From the NCBI GenBank assembly GCA_005406025.1, contig BGZK01000013.1, positions 1,116,001 to 1,180,000 on the forward strand: a stretch of 64,000 nucleotides of DNA, given 5' to 3'. Positions 21,301 through 34,500 of the stretch are shown in pieces. A program made the position numbers and the translations under genes. The DNA comes from Eumeta japonica (Eukaryota; Arthropoda; Insecta; Lepidoptera; Psychidae). Position 1 is the first letter of the stretch. Each line of letters opens with the position of its first letter. The notes beneath the pieces were generated by a model that was not told the origin of the DNA, ran no database searches, and worked only from the letters and a program-made list of their open reading frames with translations.

Positions 21301-24300
21301 ATTTTATGAACAAAATCGACTCAAAGCTAAGAGTATTGTCTCAGACCCGACTCCACTATGTGTTTTTTGAATATTTACTGATTCAAACGGAATGAAAAAT
21401 AAATATTTATATATTTGAATGTATGAGAACGATTTTTATATGCGATTTTATAACAGTTATAAAAAATCCTGAAAGTAGTGAATTTCCATCATTAACATGA
21501 TAAAAATATTTATAAGCCGCAATGAGTTTAAATGAAGTCGGGTCTCGGAAGCAACAAGAATACACATTTATAATTTTCCTATATTGCCTAGAATCTCAAT
21601 AAAGAAAAAAAAATAGTTTGGTTAACTTTTAATAGCTTTTTCGAGGAAGCCACGATCAAATACGTAATACATACGACTTTTCATCTCATGCAGTTCTCTT
21701 AATTTAATATGAAACTGAGAAGAATGCTGTCTGTGGTTTTGTAGTAATCATAGATATGTTCAATAAATTTTAACATTTTGAACACATATAATGTAATGTT
21801 TAATTTCAGCAAGTAACACTCAAGAACAATTTTAGCTAAATTTATGTGCTGCAAGTAGTTAGGATATTCTCTTGCCGTTCCATATACATAATGAAACACC
21901 TGTATTAGCTATGTACTTGTTTGGCTGCCCTTAAATCTTCTATTCTTTCCAATAGTGACCTACGTAGGACAAAACGAAAAATTCATTCTGCTGAGTACTT
22001 AAAACGTTTTATATTTTAATGTTCGTAAAGACAAAATTTGAAATCAAGTTTAAGAAGTTAACTTGAAAAATTGTACTTGATTGTTTATCGATATAGCAAC
22101 GGTAATTACTGCAAAAAACGACTGTGTCATATAGAAAGTCGGTCATACTAATAGAAAAAAAAAAATATATGAAATATCCATTCATATGTTTTTTTCATTG
22201 ATAGATATTCATTATAAGGGTTCCATTGTATTTTATGTTTCTCTTTTCAACTGGATACCGAATTACAAAGTGATGAAAATAATGAAAATTACTTCAATTT
22301 TAAAAATACACAGGTTTAGTTTTTACGTATTCATATCGGAACACTCTATAATTTGCTTATACTTATTAGGGTTAGCTTTGAAGTTATCATGAGAGTGACG
22401 TATGTTTCTACCTCAATAATTTTCGAGAGAACGCCTAATACAAAGTAAGATACCGGAGCCCTGAGTCCTACGTCCTTTCAATAAACCTAAGAATTTTTCT
22501 ATAAAGGACTATTATAGTAGGCAATATTATATGAGTATCAGCTAGCTCGGGTCGGGGGAGTCTCGACTGGTAGCAGGTATTAAAGGTACGAAAAATATTT
22601 ATTTTTATGTCTAGCCGATTTTCGTACATGTTTTAAACGACGTTATTAAACACTCGCATTGACTAAAATTCTATTGTTAAAAGCTCCCCGCGTGTCTTAA
22701 CTTTCAGTAGACAAGTTAAAGTTTGCTGACTTTGGATATCTATATACAATCATAAGGTTGTATTTTATAAATTATAATATTCGAAAAGCTATTTTGTACA
22801 TCCGTCTTAAGCTCCTAGATAATCCGAAGGCTTTGCAGTCTTCTAAGACAGCATCTAAATTCCACTGATGAGTGGATCTTTTATGCGAAGTGAGTGAAAG
22901 TACTAATAGTTTATGAGTTTAAACGATTTATTTTATTAATTCAGTAATATTTTAATAATTAATCATAATTTTAAATGAATAAAGGCTCGAACTGGTCATA
23001 TCGGTACAATGTATCCTATTATTATTATTATATCAACGTGAGCTATTCCAGTAATTCTTTTGAGCAAATTATATTTTGACAAGGTAGGTACTCGAGTAAT
23101 TTTCAAATAAAACATTCGAGCATTTTTGGTCCTGAATGCGTGGAACCGAACCAATATAATATTTATTGGTTCAAAGATGCTAAATTACCTGTTGGCTGTT
23201 ATCTGTTTTTGATTAGACTTAATGACTTTCTAAACAAATTGTTACCATTCATAATCAATTTTAACGGATCAATAAGTGATTGAGACGTTCTTGGAATTAA
23301 TCGTTATTACACATATTTGACATGAATTATGACAGGCATCCTTAATCAAATTGTGTTTCAATATAATTTTGAAAGCACATGTACTACGTTATTTAAACCT
23401 TACATTGCTATTTCATTTTGAGACATTAAAACATAATAATAACTTTGTTTGATTTTTTGTGGTTCCATACCCAAAAAGTGCCAACGGGACCCTATTATTA
23501 AGGCACCGCTATACGTTCGTCAGTTTGTCGGACTGTCCGTCCGTCCGTCCGTTTGCCACAGGGCTGTATATTTTGAATCATAATAGGTAGAGACTAGAAA
23601 TTTTTCTAAGGCGTGTGGCGGCTATAACAATAATGAAAAAAATAAAATAAAGTTAAAAACCAAAGGGGGAACCCCTTTGGTTTTTACCATATTCTAACCT
23701 ATTCGAGAAACGTCCTTTTCTTGGCGTTTTTGGCTTGAATTTAACTTTTGTTCTTGTTCTTTATTAATTAACCATTTTAAAAAATATGTAATGCTGAATA
23801 TTGTATAAGGGCACGGAATCTTTCCTGTCACACTTGGCCCGGTTTTTATTTTTCTTTTTTAGGCCGTGAACGATTAATTTTTTTTAGCTTAAAAAATATC
23901 ACAGTGCCTATAGAAAATCTATATATGCAGTATAAGCGAAATATCACTCACTCATCGCAAGATCGCCTAAACTATGGGTTCGATTGAATCGAAAATTCGT
24001 CAGACGATAGTTTGTACAAGGTATAAGGCAGGGACTCATTAAGAAAGAATTTTTAAAAGTCAGATTTAAATCGGTCAAAAGAGGAGTTGAATTTTCTGTG
24101 AAACTTGTTATGGAGCGAGGTATGACTGAAATTTAATATAAACATCGTTCATTACAAATTGTAGTCAGTTGGGTTGTATCATTTATAAAAGCGGAGCGGG
24201 GAGCAGAATTGAGACTTAAGATCAGGAAATAACTCGAGAACGGGACCGGGGTCAAAGTCGAGAACATTATGTATCTGAACTACAATTGAAAGCAGAAACG

Positions 24301-27300
24301 AGATTGGGAATGACAGTAAAATTTTTCCATATAGAAAAGTGAGGAACCATGTTTTATGTCTACGCGGGCGAAGCCGGAGCGAAACGCTAGTAATCATATA
24401 AAATTGCGGCTCGTCGTGTAATTAGTAATTGCTAAGTTCTTGTGAGATCGCCAATTGAAGTGAATGACAATTAAAGCATTGTAGTTAATTGCAGTTTACT
24501 CCGTCGTTAGCGGAATTAGCGCCACCTCTGCAGTCGGTGGCCGAGCATTGTTTACTCTATCAATATTGTAAACCTGAACTTACAAAGATAATTTTATTGT
24601 GCAATAAGAGAATGCTTACTTATTTTATTTTGTTTGATGTAAATTTCTTTTATGTTTAGGTAAGTAAATACATACATTTTATTTTGTATTTGTTCATTAA
24701 ATTGTGACCGAAGCGTGTTTCAAGATTAAGGTAATTCAAGTTTACGCGTCACAAATATATGTTAATGCACCAGAAATGATACTACGTAAAATCGAAGAGA
24801 GTGCGTAACTAAGCGCAAAACCTCGATAGCGGATAATATACCCGATCATAAATATTTTATTTACCTATGTATTTTCTACATACGTATTTTCGTAAATTAT
24901 TAGGTACGACGATACGGAGATAGTGTATCGATATTGGATCCACGCGAGGGAGTTGTGGGCTAATGGCCCTTAGTGCAGTTTTAACCTTTTACATAAACGT
25001 TCTTTGGCACAAACAATATAAAAAAAAAACCTAAATTAAAATCACTTTTTAAAATGTGAATCGGTGGATTTAGTATTGTGTTTAAAAGATAATAAGAGAT
25101 ATAGTAATATATATTATAGTTTTGCCTTTTCGAAATATCTTTATATAATTATTTTTGTTTTTGTTAGGTGTATCAGATCTTTATGGGTTCCAATCAAAGA
25201 GTGATTGAGGAATTCTTGTCAATAATAAACAGAAAAAATTCTAAACAATCGAACGAAACCGGATTAAACAGTATACATATTTTTGGGATAAAAACATTTT
25301 ATCATATCGAAATGCTTAATTTACAAATTTATCGTGTATAAATAATTTCATTGCCGCCTTTCAGTAGCCGTTTCGTATTAAAGTACAATGCAAACGAATA
25401 AATTCGTACAATATTCAAATAAAATACGTAAATATATAGAACAACGTGATTAATGGTTTATTCGCTGTGGTTTTACAAAATCTTTTATCATCCTACGCGT
25501 TAGTTAAGCACTCGCCATATAAATAAATATGTACTGAACATAAGATAAAAAGTCACCCAACCTGAAGGAGGTACGTAGTTTTCAGTCTGAACACAAAAGA
25601 AGATCATGGATACTGATCGGAGGCAAATGTCATATTTACAACATTAAAAAGCGCTTAGAATTTGTTAAGAATTAAGATCTCGTGCCGCGATAGGTACGTT
25701 TCCTTTTTGCATACCTCCAAAGAATTTCAATTCGAGAACAGAAAGAAAACAACGAAGTCTTAGTTATTTCTCTTGTTCAGTAGTACTTTTGTTATTAAAT
25801 TCCGCGAATGGGAGAAGAATGTACTGATTCGATATTCGATGTTACTTTTGAAGTGAACGGTTGGAGCGTTCATTGTAAATAATGTGGTGTGTTTTATGGT
25901 AGTGAGATTTGTTTAGGGTTATGCGCATGTGTATAATAAAGTCGGGGAACAAGTTTTTCGTATTTTATATACAATTTCAAGATAATTTTTCATCATATTT
26001 TATTTACATTGAATTATAATATATACATGCCATTTTGTAGGTAGTGACGTAATCCCATTGCTGTTGAAATTTTGGGATTTTTGATCATAAAACCGCAACA
26101 ACTAATTTTGACAGTTCTCTCTCGATGTTAACCTAACACTACCTAAAGAATTTTAAAGAAACCGAAACAGGTGAAAATCTGAGGGTGCGAAATCAGAGCT
26201 ATATGGTTAATCTTAACACTTCCAAATCAAACTCTCTCAATATTTGCTGAGTGGTTAAAGATGCGCATGGTCAGGTGTTATCATGGTGAAAAACCTCACC
26301 CATTCTAATGATCAATTCCAGCCGTTTTTTTTTGACTTCTTGTTTTAGTTTCATTAGCTGTTGGCGGTAGAGATCCGAGTTGATGGTTTTGCTCGGCGGT
26401 AAAAGCCCATAATGAATAATGCCCTTCTAATACCACCATACTCATAGCTTGCTCGCCTTTTGACCGTGGTCTTTTTCGCACGTTCTTGTCGTCGGTAACC
26501 CATTTTTCATCACCAGCAATCAATATTTTCAAAAACGGTTCGGTTTCATTACGTTTCAATAGAGAATCGCAAACGAGTACACGATTCATTAGATTTCTTT
26601 CAGTGAACTAAGATGGAACCCAAGTATCGAGCTGTTTTGTATATCTAAGTTTTTTCAAATGATCAAAACTGTTGTGGTCAGTCCTCAGCTCTTCAGCCTA
26701 AAAACTAATAGGCCGATCTTGCTTTACTTTTTCCAAATGGCATCGACTTTGTCTATAACTGGTCGACCAGAGCTAGGTACATCTTTGACATAAAATTACC
26801 GGACTGAAAACGCTTAAACCAGTTTTCTGTTACTCTAACCGACACTGCATTAAGTCCATAAACGTCACAAATTTTTTTGGCGACTTGTGTCACATTTTCT
26901 TTTTTTTTATAATAAAACGTGAAAATGTATAGAATTTCTACGTTAGATTCACTCATTTTGGTGGACAAAAAACAGAAAAAATGACGGGACACCGTTTTTA
27001 CTTTTTTATGTCATCTATTTAATGGTATCAAAACTAGCCAGATACAAGCTGCAGAACTAAAGAGATTTTACTGCAACTTTTTACTTATAAAATACGAAAA
27101 AAACTTTTTCTCGACCTAATATTTGCTTCATGACTTTAATTTTTCCCTTCATGTTTTATTTTAAAAATCAATATTCTAAGATCCGTTAAGTTTCTTTGGT
27201 TGTAGAGAAATAGAGATATTGGTCCATATTGGGTTATATTGGTAGATCTAAGTATTGCATACGTTAGGGCTCATCCTTAAATTTCGTCAAACGTTAATGG

Positions 27301-30300
27301 GGAGGTAGGAGTTCAATTAAGTGTAACAAAGGGGGACGACACATAAGCTTCGTACGTATGACATGTGCAAACCTAATGCTGCGTTCAGACGCGCGCCACG
27401 CGTTCCGGGAAGCAGTCCGGAAGGAACGGGCCCGACGGGCCAAACGAGCTGTTCGCACGTATCGCGACAGCGGATACCGCGGATGTCAATATTTCGGTGG
27501 CTATTATCGTCGCACATACAGGTATTTGTAGGATCTATGCGGTCAAAATTATTTTAATGCTTAATTGCTACATAAACGACGTGAATAAATAAAAAACTTT
27601 TTTTTTTACATTAAAAACATTTACTTACTGTATAAAAAAAATTTACATAAAAATGTTTAATAGGCATAAAGAAATATCACATTATAAAACTAAGTATTTT
27701 GACTTTCTTCGTTGCTCTCTGACGAACTTTCTGAGATATTGGATTCCGCAGATACAAACATGGTCAAAATTTCGGGCAAAAATGCTTCTGCTTTCCTTTT
27801 TTTTATATAGTTCGCACGCCACTGAGAAGAGGATCTGAACTAAGTAGAAGGCGGAAAAAAATATCGTGATTATTCTCTGGAAAATTTCCTTGCAAAATCT
27901 TGGCCGTAACATCTAGAATGTTTATTGCGAGCCTCAGCTGTTTCCTCAGAAAGTTGTCCGATTGGTAATAATGGCTTTTCGATTATGACTGCTCTATGGA
28001 CTAACATCTTGTACATTGTTGGCGTCATAGGATGTCAATCATATAGGCTCAGATAATGATGAGCAGTTTCTAAAGCATATCTTTTATATTTCACAGGATC
28101 AATTCGGAACCCGTTTGAAATTGCTTCTAGTAGGACTTTTAGTCTGTAAATTAGTTCATAATTCATGCTAGTTATTGCGGAGGCTAATTTCGTGTTCTCG
28201 AAGAACTTTCTGCTGGTATTCCCATCATTTTATTTTCGGAATTGAATTTAGGCATATCTACTGTAAGACTTGTTTTAACGCGAAATCTTTTTTATATTTC
28301 TCTTTTAGTTTGATCTTCTAAATCTTTCTCCTCTTTCGATTTTCTTTCCTTGTACTTTTTTTTACTTTAAGCTTGTATGCCAAATGAAGGATGCTTTCAA
28401 AAATTGTGATTCTGGCGTATAAAACCGATATGCGAAATTCAGTGGCTTGAAAATTGAGTTCTCTTTCATAGTCCAATTTATTAAAATCTTTAGATGATGC
28501 TTCACAAATGTAACATCTACTTGTAGACTTTGTACCGGTCGCCGCATTGCAGACTATTCCGTCTACCATCATCATAATAAAAGTGTGTTTAATAAAGAAC
28601 TTTTTCCTTTGTATCTCAACCTGTGTTGGAGCTTAAGCGCTAATAGCGCTTTTAACATGTCTTTTTTTCCCTTCAGTGACATCAGTCGCTTCTTTTATAA
28701 AATGGGATCTTATTGGACGACAAAATCGCGGCGAAGAGGGCGTTGGATTATTCCATACAACTTTTTTATTGTTATTTCTACGAACTAATTGAACAGGCAC
28801 AGAGCAGCTTTGAAATATGTTCGAGTCAGAATCAGTATCATTTTCCAGTTTTTATTTAAACTGTGATTGTCGTGACCAATTGCAGCCCCATTTACAAATT
28901 AAAGTTAAGCATTCACGCTCTTGCTCCTTTAATTTTACAAATACCTCTTCTAGGTACTCTGATAAACGCCTAACTGTAACGTCCATTGGAGGCTGTAACT
29001 GAGCTTTGGCACTCGTTTTGTAAGGCACTATATCAAGGAAAAAACTTCTTATTGGTCTTTATTATTATTTCGTATTGTCCTTATGTCAAATCGGCATCTA
29101 CAAACATTTATAAAGCTTGTATTGCTGTTAAGGATGGTTGCCTTTTACTTGACTTCGTACGATAAAATTACTTTTTATATTTAGTTACTCGTGTCGGAGT
29201 ACTTGTGATATCTTTGAGGACATTTGATGCATCGTTTTTTCCAGATTTTCCCAGTTTCACTCTTACAGCATGTATTATGATCTCTTTTTCAAAATCAGAA
29301 CTAAGTTCTTCAGTTTTTCGTCTTTTGTTCCTCTCACTTGCGTCTTTAAACGACTTCGATGGTCTTCCTGGTCGCTTTTGTGAAGTTTTTACAGCAGGTA
29401 TTTCAAAAGTACTTTTTAGCCAAGAACAGTCGTATTTCGTAAAATTGTCTTGTTTTTAATGAGCTTTGGTCCACCTTTTTTTTTCTGATTTGAAATAAGC
29501 AAAACTTCGTTTCAAATTATTAATTTGGTTTGCATTGTAATCTTCATATGACAAAACTTGATCCTTTAAATAGTTTAATTTGGCATTTAAATTAGCCAAG
29601 TTTTTTGTATCCATGCAGTACAAAAAGTATTGTCGGGTCACAATCCTTACTCCTGATGTACCCCCCTGAAAATATCTAAAGCAAAGATAAACTTTGTTCA
29701 AAATAAGTAAAAAATATTTCCAATTTTATACGAAATTGCTCTTAATAACTTTCAGTCCTAAAAACTGTATTTATCCGGACGTTTCCGGAGATAAATTTGG
29801 TAGTGATTTTAAGAGAAAAAATCAAGTAATAACGTGGATATAAAACAAAGCCTAATTTACCCCGATACATAAACAAAAACACTATTAAAAAAAAAAAAAT
29901 GAAGGAAATCACGCAATTAAAATTAGTATTTTGTATTATACAAAAAAATGTAGTTTGAGAATTGATCATAACTTTGTTTATGTAGTTTATAAGTTTCTTA
30001 CCTTGTCCATCAGAATTAATCACTTTCAATTCGTAAGAATAACTCGATAACATAAAAAACCACTTTGTTGAAATCTAATGTTTAGAAAAGCGCCCGCCGA
30101 TAACAGATACGTACACTTGGTGAAACGGTCAGATTCCGTCTGATACCACGGGTGGGGGGTGCGCAGTAGCAGTTATATAAAGCATGGGTATTGTTTCTGA
30201 GTTCGTTATCTATTCGTGGAACTCGATTTTACAAATGTTATTATTACTTTGTTATTGGGACTTTTGGCCGCGTAGATCGTGCAAATAGCTGTATGTGCGT

Positions 30301-31497
30301 CGGTTTAACTTTTTTGACTTATTTATTGGTTCTGCCTGACAACACTCGAGATAATATAAAATTTGATCGCTTGGCCAGTCCGACATCTTCCATTTTTCGC
30401 CCTATTGTCGCGAAGCTCAGAGAGATATTAAAGCGATTGAAGCGCTCGAGCGCATGTGAACAGGTACACGGGCGCAAGCACATTCATCTTTTGAGCCGCG
30501 CCAAAAAATCGACACTCGCCGCTTTCGCCGGCGAGCGCGTGCACAAACAGCGAGCAGCTGTTACACGCTCGTGCTCGTGTTTGTGCCCGTTCAATGTCGC
30601 GTTGAGTGGAAGTCTGCGAACGCAGCATAATGTATTGAAACTAAAAACTTGGATTTTTATAAACACTTGGAAACATAACCAACTCTATAAATATTGTCAT
30701 TGAGTTTGAAGTTGTTTGTAATACTTTTTAGACACGTGACAGCCGTGCGAGTGAGACTTGCTGTACCTGTCATGCGATGGTCGCTTTTGACGTTGCCGAC
30801 AATATCCGTTGACAATACCCATCTTTTGAGGTTTTGACAATGACCTTTTGTAAAATTTTTGATAATTTTTTTTTAATTTTAACCGATTTAAAAAATAAAA
30901 AAGATCATCAGTTGCGGAAAGCGCCAGTTGATGATGTTAAGCAACTTATGCTTATTCAAATACAAAGTAGAGAAGTCACACTGATGGTGAAGTACCAGAA
31001 TAAGTCTTCAAAACTTCAATGTTGAATGGAAATCGGTTTTGTACTTTTTTCAGTAATGTAGTAGAGCAGAGTAAATTATTGCTTTTTACGTCCTTCAACT
31101 TTCTAGAGAGTTGGGAAAAATTGAAATCTTGTAAGTTTTGAAACTAACCAAGTTAGTCCACAACCTGGCGAAAGTGTAGCTAAGCTCGAGAGAGAAATTG
31201 AACTTTTAACACTGCTACAAGTGTAGGGACCTTGAAATAATTATACCAGACGTGAGTGTACCTCAGTTTTCATATTTTGATATTATTTTCACATAATATT
31301 TCACGTTTTATATATTCATAATTATAGACGTGTTGAAATTGATTATATCTTATTAAATTGTGTGTTCATCGTTTTTATTACGATAATTTCTCGCTTGCCT
31401 CAGGTGGCACTGATTCAGAAAAAAATTAAGCAGGTTTTTTTGAAGACGCTTTACGATTCTTTTAGAGGAAGAAATCTTTATTTAAAAGATTTTAAAT

Positions 31498-31543
<46 letters not shown>

Positions 31544-34500
31544 TAAGAGTGCTGTTTTGATTGAATAATTTATAAATATGATTTTCATTATTAATATTTA
31601 GTACTACTTAATTTAGTTTCATTGCCTATTTGAATTAATTAATTGTTTAATCAATTTTGTATATATAGCATTTTTATTAAAGGAAGCCATTTACGTAGGA
31701 AATAGCTATAAATCATTATTTTTACTTGTATAATTATTTTCATTAGTAAGAAACTAGGTACATGCCAATCGGAATAACATAAAATGTGAGATTTTTGACT
31801 CATTTCGAAATTCAAAGCTTTTTGTAGACTTAAAGCATGATAATATTTTTGACAATCTGTATTAAATTATATATTCCAATGTATATTAATTATATTATGT
31901 ATGTCGTATAAAGTAAGTCTCAGACTCTTCCCCTATATTAAACTGTGTTTTTAGTCCTATTTTAAATAGTAATCCATAAGTAACCGGTGTTTATTTTATA
32001 CCAGCAGCGTTCATTATACAATCGTGTATTACGTTTACGTTTATAATTATAACCGTGAATCAGCCGATCGTCCGACACGTGCGTACGTCCGCGGCCGCCG
32101 CCGCCCCGTGCGCGAGTCGCGCGGCCGGTCCGTTATCTGCGGCGGGCCGCTCGTCGTCGTCCTTATCGTTATCTGGCGGGCAATTGTAAACGCGTTAAAC
32201 GCTAACGCGGCCGATACGAGCGCTCTCCGTCACGCGTCCTCCTCGCGGGTTGCTTCGTTAACGGCCGATTAACGGGGTCCGTGCGCAGGACTACGACGCG
32301 TTATTTCCTTGTTCACGATTATTCACTTGGTGTGCACGTATTTGAGGAGTGAAATCGCGAATGGTCTTCATTGATTTTCGTCGTTTCTTAACTTTATCAT
32401 CATTGAATACTATGTATTATCAAAAGTTTATAATTGTCTCGAGTTTCCGTCTGTGCGAGTCACGATCAATTAAAGTATTGATGTTTGATTTCTGTGATTA
32501 TGATTTTCGTAGAATCAGTTCGCAAGGATCGTGGTTCAAAATGCACAGATCTAGTTTCGGGAATTTATTAGCACGCATGTCGATGTAGGTACTTATTTGA
32601 CACGACCGACTCGTATTGTGTGACAAAACTTTAATAGTGATAGACTTCTAAAGTACTAAAAACAATGGACAAATGTTAATAGGACCTGGAACGCTCTGTA
32701 TAAACTTCATTATGTTTAATTACTAAGATATTTCATCTTAATAAAGGTTCGGAGATATTCGCCTGTTTCCCATATTGACACGGAGATATATCTCTCCCTG
32801 GAATTTTTAAACTTTTATTCTTTTTACATTTTTTCGATAAGATTTATTAAATTTAAGAAGTTTTAGAAAATTTAAATTTAAATAGCGAAAAATTAAAAAG
32901 TGTTCTTCCATACATCGATCTACATTATGATCCATACTCCAATTGCAAATATCAGTTTGTTATCGAAAAAAATATTTAATTTTTGTGACATAGCTCTCAA
33001 TTAACGACTAGTAGATTTTTTTCTTTACTTGTGCTGTGGGACCTTGCTTTTTTCTAATTTTCGTTATTCTAACTCAACGGTAAATATCGTACAGATTTTG
33101 ATTTATTCGCGTGTGTTAAGCAAGTACGCGACAAAAAATGAGTATCTTTTTTGATTGCGTCAACTTAGAAGTTTGATTTTTTACAGATCTATGGAACCAT
33201 TTGCTGCTAATTTCAACTTGATATATCTATGAATCCCTGAAGAATAAAGTATTGACAGTCAGTCAGAAGGCGAATCAAATTATCCCATAAGGGTTCCTTT
33301 TTAGGTGCGGAGCATTAAAAACAAGAAGCACTGCAACAAGTGTATTGGTCTCAAAAATAGATTCTATTCTTATATTATAAACACTAATGATACATTCGAT
33401 ACCGATATGTCGTATCCTTATCCGTTCACCTATGTACCCTATACGTTTCGTATTACTTTTGAGAGGCAACTAAATCAATTGGCAAAGGCAATGCTGTACT
33501 ATCGGACGTAATTCTGTTAGTGTCTCCTATAGTTCTAAAAGTCTTGAACGACATCAAGAGCTCAGAAAGCCAATCGCCACTGGAACACATACTCGTAGTA
33601 TTGGCTCTAGAAAGTAGATTTCATTTAGAAAGTAAGGAACCTTATTATTTGGCCGCAGTTTTTGGAATAAACTACGAACATTTCGTTTACTGTCTTCTAT
33701 TTGTGTCGCATAAAAGCGGTTTGTTGAATTAATTAATTCTCATTTTCATGCCGTTTTCATTTTCATATCGGGTGTCCACTTCGTACAAGTCCAGATTTAT
33801 TTACGAAGATGAGGTGAATATGAAGCGCCTGTGATCATATTATAAAGGATTCAGAAAAAATTCTATCGTTATCTCTTTGTGCACCGATGCCTTCAAAGAA
33901 TTTAAAAGGTATATTATATTGAGAGATCTAAGATAATCTTTTAATATAAGAGAAACATCTCAGATTTAAGTTTTGTATTGAAACTTAGAAAGGTTGGTGC
34001 AAAAGTATTTACGTTTTCAAATGAGTCTCGTGTATTTATTATTTTCTGTAGCAGGCCTCATTCAAATAGGTTTACGAAATCGCTTCTCGCCGTAAGACTT
34101 AAGAATGTTACATTTCCCAAATAAAACTCTTGTTAATGTGTGTTTGTAAGGGTAATTTTTTATTGAATATAAAAGAATTTTGTGTCATAATCACTCTATT
34201 TCAAAGTACCATAAGTGTCAGTATTTGTGTCAGGTTTGATTTACTTCACTGCTGCCGGACATCTTCTTACACTTTTTCAATTTCAGGCTGAGCTTGGTTT
34301 GGAGCAGAATGTAAGCTATTTTTCTTTTAAATTGGATTTCTGGAAAAAGGTTATTCTCATTTAAAAAAAAAGGTTCCAAGGCAAATAATAATTGCTAGCG
34401 TCGAAGGCGTATAGTAGACACAGTACGAACGAACGACAACGTTTGAGAGAAATAAACCTACACTCGACGTAATCGCAATGGGCTCGACTTATACAAATAT

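Noticed and set aside
30191..30703. 170-residue plus-strand open frame, the longest uninterrupted frame in the C2 intron apart from the second exon
   Set aside because: It lies in and just outside the right terminal inverted repeat of the CMC-like transposon. It has no recognisable domain, and its GC-rich stretch is explained by the repeat arm.
32024..32272. 82-residue frame across the CpG island
   Set aside because: Arginine- and alanine-rich composition follows from the CG content. No start context or domain was seen.
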